A DNA stretch of 64,000 bases from Pandoraea bronchicola (lineage in GTDB: Bacteria > Pseudomonadota > Gammaproteobacteria > Burkholderiales > Burkholderiaceae), in contig NZ_CABPST010000005.1 in assembly GCF_902459805.1 (NCBI RefSeq), forward strand, positions 1 through 64,000, written 5' to 3'. The position numbers and the translations under genes were made by a program. A model generated the notes under the pieces. The model had not been told where the DNA came from. It did not search any database and worked only from the letters and a program-made list of their open reading frames with translations. The first letter of the stretch is position 1; every line of letters starts with the position of its first letter. This document shows, one piece after another, positions 58,001-64,000 of this stretch.

Positions 58001-58610
58001 TCGGATGCGTGGCGACGACCGGCAGCCCCGCTTTCGCCGCCAGTTGCACCGCCTGCTGTACGTAGGTCTCCATGCCCGCCTGACCGGTACGCTGCAACTC
58101 GATGTAAAAGGCCCCCGGGAATGCACTCGCCCAGTGCTTCGCGCATTGCAGCGCCTGCTCGGGATTGCCCGCCGCCAGCGCGGCGCCGATATCGCCCATC
58201 TGCGCGCCGGAGAGCGCCAGCAGACCGCGTGCGAGCCCGTCCGGCTGAAGCCAAGACGGTTCGATCTCCGCGCGTCCACGCCACTGATTGCCCAGCCACG
58301 CCTTGGACAGCAACTGACACAGGTTCAGATAGCCTTCCTTGTTGCGCGCGAGGAGCAACAGCCGCGACGGCTTGTCGCGGTCGGCCGGATTCGTGATCCA
58401 GGCGTCGCAGCCGATGATCGGTTTGACGCCCTTGCCACGGGCTTCCTTGTAGAAACGGATGGCGCCGAACATGTTCGCGAGATCGGTCAGCGCGAGCGCG
58501 CCCTGACCATCCTTGGCGGCGGCCTTGACGACGTCGTCGAGCCGCACGATGCCATCGGCGATCGAGTATTCGGAATGGAGACGGAGGTGGACGAAGCGAG
58601 GTTCTGACAT
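55035..58610 (-). CDS. dnaE: DNA polymerase III alpha subunit
   Basis: Replicative polymerase catalytic subunit, 1191 aa. PHP domain at the start (LRLHSEYSIADGI), palm acids in MPDFDIDFCQDGRD, the internal clamp-binding motif QVSLFDLG near residue 935, OB fold and C-terminal tau-binding region. A glycine-rich insert of about 30-40 residues (GGGFNGGGGGGFNGG type, encoded at about 55210-55300) interrupts the region shortly before the C-terminus; E. coli DnaE has nothing similar. Start ATG at 58610, diverging from trhO. Confidence 0.97.
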   Translation of the reverse strand: MSEPRFVHLRLHSEYSIADGIVRLDDVVKAAAKDGQGALALTDLANMFGAIRFYKEARGKGVKPIIGCDAWITNPADRDKPSRLLLLARNKEGYLNLCQLLSKAWLGNQWRGRAEIEPSWLQPDGLARGLLALSGAQMGDIGAALAAGNPEQALQCAKHWASAFPGAFYIELQRTGQAGMETYVQQAVQLAAKAGLPVVATHPIQFMTADDFTAHEARVCISEGEMLGNARRVRRFTQDQSFRTQDDMIAAFEDVPSALANTVEIAKRCNLTLELGKPKLPLFPTPDGMSLDDYLVHLSKEGLETRLAQLFPDEAERDKQRPDYYKRLDFETGTIIKMGFPGYFLIVADFIQWAKNNGVPVGPGRGSGAGSLVAYALGITDLDPLKYNLLFERFLNPERVSMPDFDIDFCQDGRDRVIQYVKDKYGADAVSQIATFGSMAAKAAVRDVGRVLDLGYNFVDGISKLIPFKPGKHVTIDDALKEEPQLAERFQTEDEVKQLIELAQRVEGLTRNVGMHAGGVLIAPGKLTDFCPLYTQGSGEDASGVVSQYDKDDVEAVGLVKFDFLGLTTLTILNWAERYIKRLHPEMADWSLDQVSLTDPAAFSILKKANTVAVFQLESRGMQGMLKDAQPDRFEDIIALVALYRPGPMDLIPSFCARKHGREKVEYPDPRVEPVLQETYGIMVYQEQVMQMAQIIGGYSLGGADLLRRAMGKKKAEEMAEHREIFAKGAAENGLTREKSDEIFDLMEKFAGYGFNKSHAAAYALLAYYTAWLKAHHPAEFMAANMSLAMDDTDKVKILYEDCLSSVNGLGVLPPDVNVSAYRFEPADSKTVRYGLGAIKGSGQSAIEEILRAREGKPFTDLFDFCARIDRRVVNRRTIEALIRAGAFDSIHDNRAQLMASVPMAMEAAEQASAAANQVSLFDLGDESLQAPLELADVPAWTDKRKLQEEKQALGFYLSGHMFDSYSDEVRRFVRTRIRDLSEGRDRLVAGVISSLRTMMTQRGKMLIVQLDDGTGTLEVTIFNEQFEANKHLFKEDELLIVQGNARPDSFTGGLRFTTESLMDLGRARARFARALRLSFNGNADWTRLRATLQPHCTMYRVAATAGAGGGFNGGGGGGFNGGGGGGFGRRNGNGDGDADKQSGLPVHIVYRRPDAECESRLGDDWKVQPGDELLGELRQWLAPDSVQIIY
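55210..55300. repeat. GGN-rich coding repeat inside dnaE
   Basis: Repeats of CCGCCACCGCC / CCATTGAA on the plus strand encode the GGGGGGFN blocks near the C-terminus of DnaE. Such tracts are prone to length change. Confidence 0.8.
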
Positions 58611-58836
58611 GGGCGGTATTGTAACGCGCCGCCCCCGGATAGCGGGCCTGGCTTCGCGAAACGTCCGGCGTTCCCGTGCTTTTCGGATACCTCCGGGCGG
58701 GCATTAGGAATTTTTCCGCCTCAGCCCTGGGATGCCGTCCGATTTGGCGAAATCCGGTGTGAAATCAAAGTGCTTCGGGTCCGAATCGGCGATAATAGCG
58801 GTTTATTGCTTCACGCTTTTGCGAAATTTTGTTGCC

Positions 58837-59727
58837 ATGTCTATCGTCAATATCGCTGCGTACAAGTTCGTCACGCTCGACGACATCGCGACCCTGCGTC
58901 CGGCCCTGCTCCAACGCTGTCAGGCGCTCGACCTGAAGGGCACCATCCTGCTTGCCCCGGAAGGCATCAACCTCTTTCTGGCAGGCTCACGTGAGGCTAT
59001 CGACGCCTTCCTCGCCGATTTGCGCGCCGATGCCCGGTTTGCTGACCTCACGGTCAAGGAAAGCCTTTCCGAGACGCAGCCGTTCCGCCGGATGCTCGTG
59101 CGCCAGAAGAAAGAGATCATCACGATGAAGATGCCGGTCATCAAGCCGGCAGATGGCCGCGCGCCCGGTGTCGACCCCGCCACGCTCAAGCGCTGGCTCG
59201 ATGCCGGCCAGGACGACGAAGGCCGCCCGGTCGTGATGCTCGATACGCGTAACGACTTCGAGATCGATGTCGGTACGTTCGACAACGCCATCGATTACCG
59301 CCTGACGAAGTTCTCCGAATTCCCGGACGTCATTGCGGCACACCGCAAAGACTTCGAGGGCAAGACGATCGTGTCGTTCTGCACCGGCGGCATTCGCTGC
59401 GAGAAGGCGGCGATCTACATGCGCGATATCGGCCTCGAACACACGTACCAGCTCGACGGCGGCATTCTCAAGTACTTCGAGGACGTAGGTGGCGCGCACT
59501 ATCAAGGCGACTGCTTCGTGTTCGACTATCGCACGGCGCTCACGCCCGACCTTGCTCCGTCGACGACCAAGCAGTGCTTCGCTTGCCGCGCCGTGGTAAC
59601 CGCGGAGGACCAACGAAGCCCCGATTACGTCGAAGGCGAGCATTGCCCGGCGTGCATTGGCAGCCGACCCGCGGCCAACGCGCCGGAAGGCACCCCCACC
59701 GCCCCCGCCGCCCTCACCTCCGCCTGA
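58837..59727 (+). CDS. trhO: tRNA uridine(34) hydroxylase / rhodanese-type sulfurtransferase TrhO
   Basis: 296 aa. An N-terminal acylphosphatase-like part is followed by a rhodanese domain with active-site Cys in [12 protein letters not shown]. TrhO (YceA) catalyses oxygen-dependent formation of 5-hydroxyuridine in tRNA. Cysteines in CFACR and CPACIG near the end may bind zinc. The ATG at 58837 ([11 protein letters not shown]) fits the family; the frame opens 35 codons earlier. gluQ follows 8 bp downstream. Confidence 0.92.
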   Translation: MSIVNIAAYKFVTLDDIATLRPALLQRCQALDLKGTILLAPEGINLFLAGSREAIDAFLADLRADARFADLTVKESLSETQPFRRMLVRQKKEIITMKMPVIKPADGRAPGVDPATLKRWLDAGQDDEGRPVVMLDTRNDFEIDVGTFDNAIDYRLTKFSEFPDVIAAHRKDFEGKTIVSFCTGGIRCEKAAIYMRDIGLEHTYQLDGGILKYFEDVGGAHYQGDCFVFDYRTALTPDLAPSTTKQCFACRAVVTAEDQRSPDYVEGEHCPACIGSRPAANAPEGTPTAPAALTSA

Positions 59728-59735
59728 GCGCGCCG

Positions 59736-60671
59736 GTGGCCCACGCTTCGGCGCACGGCGCCACGCCACCTGCCTGCCCAGCGCCCCGTTACCGGGGCCG
59801 TTTCGCCCCCTCGCCGACCGGGCCGCTGCATCGCGGCTCGCTCGTCACCGCGCTGGCCAGTTGGCTGGACGCTCGAGCGCACGATGGTGTCTGGATCGTC
59901 CGCATGGAAGATCTGGACGAACCGCGATGCGTGTCAGGGGCGGCCGAAGACATTCTCGCCACGCTGACACGTCTGGGTCTGCATTCGGACGAACCGGTCG
60001 TCTGGCAGAGCCAACGGCATGCGCTGTATGAACAAGCGCTCGCCTCGCTCATAAGTCGGGGGCTGGTGTATCCCTGCGGCTGTACACGCCGCGAAATCGC
60101 CGATTCACTCACACGCGTGCATGCCCGTCACAGCACGCTCGCGTATCCGGGCACGTGCCGCGACGGCCTGCACGGCAAGACAGCACGCGCCTGGCGTCTG
60201 CGCGTACCGGATGGACACGCGGCCCGCATCGGCTTCGAAGATCGCTGGATGGGTCCGCAAATGCAGGATCTGGCGACGCAGGTCGGCGACTTCGTGCTAA
60301 AGCGCGCCGACGGTCAGTGGGCGTACCAGTTGGCCGTGGTCGTAGACGACGAGGCGCAGGGCATTACCGATATCGTGCGCGGAGAGGACTTGCTGGACTC
60401 GACGGCGCGTCAGATCTATCTGCAAGCATGTCTCGACGCACCGACACCGCGCTATCTGCACGTACCGTTGGTCATGGCAGACGACGGCGAAAAGCTGAGC
60501 AAGCAAAACGGCGCGGCGCCGCTCGCCCTCGACACGCCCGATGCGATTCTCGTCGCGCTCAAGGACGCCGCCTCCCATCTCGGCTTGCCAGCGTCGCTCG
60601 GCAACGTCGCTTACCGTGAAGACTTTTATGCCGCAGCGACGCTGGCATGGCGGGAGCGGCACGGACTGTGA
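59736..60671 (+). CDS. gluQ: Glutamyl-Q tRNA(Asp) synthetase
   Basis: Glutamyl-tRNA-synthetase-like enzyme that attaches glutamate to queuosine of tRNA(Asp); 311 aa from a GTG at 59736. HIGH region [14 protein letters not shown] and KMSKS-like EKLSKQNGA are intact; the anticodon-binding domain of true GluRS is absent, as expected. The start is uncertain: no strong ribosome-binding site, and the frame extends upstream into trhO. Probably co-transcribed with trhO. Confidence 0.93.
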   Translation: MAHASAHGATPPACPAPRYRGRFAPSPTGPLHRGSLVTALASWLDARAHDGVWIVRMEDLDEPRCVSGAAEDILATLTRLGLHSDEPVVWQSQRHALYEQALASLISRGLVYPCGCTRREIADSLTRVHARHSTLAYPGTCRDGLHGKTARAWRLRVPDGHAARIGFEDRWMGPQMQDLATQVGDFVLKRADGQWAYQLAVVVDDEAQGITDIVRGEDLLDSTARQIYLQACLDAPTPRYLHVPLVMADDGEKLSKQNGAAPLALDTPDAILVALKDAASHLGLPASLGNVAYREDFYAAATLAWRERHGL

Positions 60672-60701
60672 GAGCCGCCCTTCGCGTTTGCATTCACCCA
60701 T

Positions 60702-60735
60702 AAAAAAAGCCAGCGCAACCACGCTGGCTTTTTTT
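60702..60735. terminator. Bidirectional terminator between gluQ and rhlE
   Basis: A7-GCCAGCG, loop CAACCA, CGCTGGC-T7: a perfect hairpin with U-tracts in both directions. Confidence 0.92.
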
Positions 60736-60797
60736 CGATGCGCCACGCGACTGTGGCGTGGCGGGCCGGCCCCAAGTGCTGGCCGTAAGTGCCGCCC

Positions 60798-62300
60798 TTA
60801 GGTACTCGCCTTGCGGGGAAAGCCCGCGAGCAAGGCAGCGACCTGACGTTTCGGCGCCTTTTCAGGCAGTGCACCAAAAGCCGTCGGCGCCGCCGATTCC
60901 TGTGACGAGCGCGTGTCTCGTTGCGAGTCGGTTGCCGAGGGCGACGGCTCGTACGGCTTGTAGAAAAATTCGTCTTCCGGACGGACACGACGCGGTGCAG
61001 AACCACCACCGCTGCGGCTCGCGCGCAAGCCATCGTGACGGCTATGACGCTCACCCCGGTCGCTTCGCTCCGAGCGATCCGTACGCTCGCCACGATCGTA
61101 GCGATCACCGTTACGATCATCGCGCGAACGGCTGCGGCGCTCCATCACCAACTCACCGCGCTTGAGTTCGCGCTTGATCAGCTTCTCGATTTCCACGAGT
61201 TGCTTGCGCTCGTCCGGTGCGCACAGCGAGATGGCTTCGCCCGACGCGCCCGCGCGGCCCGTTCGACCGATGCGGTGCACATAGTCTTCCGGGTTGTACG
61301 GCAGATCGTAGTTGATCACGCCCGGCAGATCGGAGATGTCCAGACCGCGTGCGGCGACATCGGTCGCCACCAGCGCGCGAATGCCACCCTGCTTGAACGC
61401 TTCGAGCGCTTGCATGCGCTCGTTCTGCGACTTGTCGCCGTGAATGGCCGCCGTCACGATACCCTCGCGCTCCAACTGCCGCGCCAGACGGCTCGCACCG
61501 ACCTTGCTGTTGACGAACACGATCACCTGCTTGAGGTCGCGTTCATTCAGAATCTGCACCACGGCGGCGCGCTTGTCGTCTTCGTCCACTTCATAGACGA
61601 CCTGCTCGACCTTATCGGCCGTTGCGTTGCGGCGAGCCACTTCGATCGTGACCGGATTCGAGAGATAGCTCGAGGCGAGCTTCTTGATGTCGTTCGAGAA
61701 CGTGGCCGAGAACAGCAGTGTCTGGCGCTGCTTCGGGAGCAAATTCAGAATGCGCTGCAAATCCGGCAGGAAACCCATGTCCAGCATGCGGTCGGCTTCG
61801 TCGAGCACGAGCATCTTGACCTGGCTCAGGTTCACCGTCTTCTGCTCGACGTGATCGAGCAAACGGCCCGGCGTTGCGATCAGAATCTCGACACCGCGTC
61901 GCAGGGCGTCCTTCTGCGGATTCATGTCGACGCCGCCGAACACCACCGTGTTACGCAGCGGCGTGTGGGTTGCATAGGCGCGCACGTTATCGGCGACCTG
62001 ATCGGCGAGTTCGCGCGTCGGCGTGAGGATCAGCGCACGCACCGGGTGACGGGCCGGCGAAGCACTCGTGTTGGCATCGGGCAGCAGGCGCTGGATGATC
62101 GGCAGCGAGAAGCTGGCGGTCTTGCCCGTCCCCGTTTGCGCGGCACCCATGACGTCGCGACCGGACAGCACAACCGGAATGGCTTGTGCCTGAATCGGCG
62201 TCGGTTGGGTGTAGCCCTGCTCGGCGATGGCCCGCAAGATGTCCGCATGTAGCCCAAAGCTATCGAAGCCGGGGGTCGGAACAGCATTTACATCAGCCAT
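60798..62300 (-). CDS. rhlE: DEAD-box RNA helicase, RhlE type
   Basis: 500 aa. Motifs: Q motif [49 protein letters not shown], and [10 protein letters not shown]. The C-terminal 120 residues are a low-complexity tail with many Arg, Ser and Asp ([20 protein letters not shown]), typical of RhlE paralogues of Burkholderiales. Role in ribosome assembly and mRNA turnover. ATG at 62300. Confidence 0.94.
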   Translation of the reverse strand: MADVNAVPTPGFDSFGLHADILRAIAEQGYTQPTPIQAQAIPVVLSGRDVMGAAQTGTGKTASFSLPIIQRLLPDANTSASPARHPVRALILTPTRELADQVADNVRAYATHTPLRNTVVFGGVDMNPQKDALRRGVEILIATPGRLLDHVEQKTVNLSQVKMLVLDEADRMLDMGFLPDLQRILNLLPKQRQTLLFSATFSNDIKKLASSYLSNPVTIEVARRNATADKVEQVVYEVDEDDKRAAVVQILNERDLKQVIVFVNSKVGASRLARQLEREGIVTAAIHGDKSQNERMQALEAFKQGGIRALVATDVAARGLDISDLPGVINYDLPYNPEDYVHRIGRTGRAGASGEAISLCAPDERKQLVEIEKLIKRELKRGELVMERRSRSRDDRNGDRYDRGERTDRSERSDRGERHSRHDGLRASRSGGGSAPRRVRPEDEFFYKPYEPSPSATDSQRDTRSSQESAAPTAFGALPEKAPKRQVAALLAGFPRKAST

Positions 62301-62561
62301 GATGAAGGGACATCTCTTTTAAAAAAACGGGGGCCGCCACGCGGAAGGATTCCGCATCAAAGCTCACTCGCGAAGATTCAAGGGGCGCTGCGCGCCATGC
62401 TCGGGGCTGGCGCGAGAGGGGCCTGTCGAGAGACAGATGCGTCGGGCGCCGCCGGACCGGGGTGGTCGTCAAGAAGCGAAACAAACGCAATTCTAGCACT
62501 TGCGCACGACCAACGTGTGACAGCGGCCCTTGCCGGGCCGCGTTTTGCCGGGAATCCGCCT

Positions 62562-63629
62562 TCAGCGGCCCGCCCCGGCCTTGGCGCTGCCGTCGGACTT
62601 GCCATCGCGTACCGCCGGCTTGGCAGCCCCCGGCTTCACACTCTTGCCCGCCTGTGCCGCGCGCTGGCGGTTGGCGTAACGTTGAGCCAGGACGGCGCAG
62701 ACCATCAATTGCATCTGATGAAACAGCATGAGCGGCAACACGATCGCGCCAAGCGATCCGGTCGCGAACAGCACCTTGGCCATCGGAATGCCGCTCGCGA
62801 GGCTCTTCTTCGAGCCGCAAAAGACGATGGTGATTTCATCTTCGCGCGAAAAGCCAAGCCAGCGGGCGGAATACGTGGTCACGGCCAGCATGATGGTCAG
62901 AATCACGGCGCAGCAGCCCAGCAGGCCAAGCAGTGCCAGCGGCGGAATCTGATGCCACAAGCCGGTATTCACCGCCTCGCTGAACGCGGTGTAGACCACC
63001 AGCAGGATCGAGCCCTGATCAACGATCTTGAGCACCGTTCGATTGCGCTCGACCCACTTGCCGATGGCCTTGCGCGAGAGTTGCCCCGCGATGAAGGGCA
63101 CGAGCAGTTGCAGCATGATGTTGCCGATCGAGTCGAACGGCGACGCGCCGGTATTGCCGTCGTGATGGATAACGATCAGGCCCACGAGCACCGGCGTGAT
63201 GAAGATACCGAACAGGCTCGACGCCGACGCACTGCACACCGCCGCCGGCACGTTGCCACGGGCAATCGAGGTGAACGCAATGGCGGACTGCACCGTCGCA
63301 GGCAGCGTGCACAGAAAGAGAATGCCGAGATACAACTGAGGCGTGACCATCCACGAGAGCACCGGTTTGAGCGCCACGCCGACGATCGGGAAGATCACGA
63401 ACGTGCTGGCGAACACCAGCAGGTGCAATCGCCAGTGCGTCGCACCGGCAAGCACCGCCTCGCGCGAGAGCTTCGCGCCATGCAGAAAGAACAATGCGGC
63501 AATGGCCACGTTGGTGAGCAGATTGAAGGCGACTTCGCCCTCGCCATGCGCCGGCAGGAAGCTGGCGAGCACAACGGTCGCCACAAGCATCAACGTGAAA
63601 TTGTCGGGAAGGAAACGCGGTCTGGCCAT
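62562..63629 (-). CDS. Bile acid:sodium symporter-family transporter
   Basis: 355 aa, about ten hydrophobic helices (for example ALFFLHGAKLSREAVLAG and FLCTLPATVQSAIAFTSIARG). The TLPATVQSAIAFTSIARGN stretch is a hallmark of the YfeH-type members of the SBF/BASS family. The last 35 residues are a Lys/Ala-rich tail. Substrate unknown. ATG at 63629; an upstream TTG start is possible. It diverges from a LysR gene, which may regulate it. Confidence 0.88.
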   Translation of the reverse strand: MARPRFLPDNFTLMLVATVVLASFLPAHGEGEVAFNLLTNVAIAALFFLHGAKLSREAVLAGATHWRLHLLVFASTFVIFPIVGVALKPVLSWMVTPQLYLGILFLCTLPATVQSAIAFTSIARGNVPAAVCSASASSLFGIFITPVLVGLIVIHHDGNTGASPFDSIGNIMLQLLVPFIAGQLSRKAIGKWVERNRTVLKIVDQGSILLVVYTAFSEAVNTGLWHQIPPLALLGLLGCCAVILTIMLAVTTYSARWLGFSREDEITIVFCGSKKSLASGIPMAKVLFATGSLGAIVLPLMLFHQMQLMVCAVLAQRYANRQRAAQAGKSVKPGAAKPAVRDGKSDGSAKAGAGR

Positions 63630-63840
63630 CGTCAATCTCGAATACGTCAAAAAAGACAAAGCCCGTCCGCCAGGACACGTGACGCGACGGCATGTCGGCC
63701 GCCAGCGAGGTCGTCAATCGATCAGCAGGCGATCGAAAGTGACCGGAAGTGTGCGCTCGCGATACGGGTTTTCACGTATTAGAACGCAAGGATAGTTAAA
63801 ATACAAATTCATTTAAAAATTTCATTCATACCAAAGACGC

Positions 63841-64000
63841 ATGAATATCTCGCTGCGCCAGCTCAAGGTATTCCTCGCAGTGGCTGCGCACGGCAGTTTC
63901 AGCCGTGCTGGCGAGGACATCGGCCTGACTCAGCCGGCCGTGAGCCGCTGTATCCGCGAATTGGAACAAGAACTCGGACTCAAGCTGGTAGATCGCACCA
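63841..64000 (+). CDS. LysR-family regulator, N-terminus only
   Basis: The first 53 residues are visible, [20 protein letters not shown] and onwards, with the [30 protein letters not shown]. The gene runs off the window. It diverges from the SBF transporter, the usual layout for a LysR regulator and its target. Confidence 0.9.
   Translation, partial: MNISLRQLKVFLAVAAHGSFSRAGEDIGLTQPAVSRCIRELEQELGLKLVDRT

Noticed and set aside
55167-58607. 1146-codon open frame antisense to dnaE
   Set aside because: It mirrors the codon bias of a GC-rich gene on the opposite strand, has no family motif or start signal, and dnaE is certain.

Overview
The window looks like a betaproteobacterial chromosome of the Burkholderiaceae, most like Pandoraea. 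This is inferred from the high GC content, two Burkholderia-type trimeric porins, the gene order yebC-purD-(mscS)-hemF-nadD-rsfS-rlmH-...-maf-rng, and the LPS genes; no database search was run.

Left host part (1-27772). It begins with the tail of a probable LivF-type ABC ATPase, a porin, a LysR regulator facing a sensor-less sigma-54 activator, a second porin, and a C26-family glutamine amidotransferase with a long disordered N-terminus. A metabolic block follows: YkvA-like protein, quinone reductase, methylglyoxal synthase, an atypical SDR, uracil phosphoribosyltransferase, an EamA exporter and a HerA-like ATPase. Next come yebC-purD, mscS, hemF, nadD, rsfS and rlmH, a complete ugpBAECQ glycerol-3-phosphate uptake operon, then maf and rng (RNase G).

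Integrated element (27749-44863, about 17.1 kb). A tyrosine-integrase element sits exactly in the 3' end of rng. Both ends carry a 24-bp copy of the last seven codons and stop of rng. The copies differ at three positions, all third-codon-position changes that keep the peptide and the stop. The right half is a P4-like satellite or ICE backbone on the minus strand: integrase, a regulator, an AlpA-like protein, a leader with a terminator, two small genes, a 933-aa primase-helicase, a 12-copy iteron cluster (putative origin), and an operon with a KilAC/ANT-like protein, a coiled-coil protein, a tiny HTH protein and a baseplate-like protein. The left half is more AT-rich accessory cargo: a YggL paralogue, a decayed higBA-type module, a PD-(D/E)XK nuclease-like protein divergent from a DUF4062 protein, an orphan MazE, an FRG-domain protein behind a small exported protein, and an XRE regulator. 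The nuclease/DUF4062 pair and the FRG pair are the best candidates for undescribed defence functions.

Right host part (44864-64000). A cation diffusion facilitator follows the element, 29 bp after the duplicated rng end. Then come dTDP-rhamnose genes (rmlB, rmlA, rmlC, without rmlD), an AhpD-like protein, msbA, recQ, two family-2 glycosyltransferases, dnaE with a glycine-rich insert, trhO, gluQ, rhlE, a bile-acid:sodium-symporter-family transporter and the start of a LysR regulator. No rRNA, tRNA or CRISPR array was recognised.
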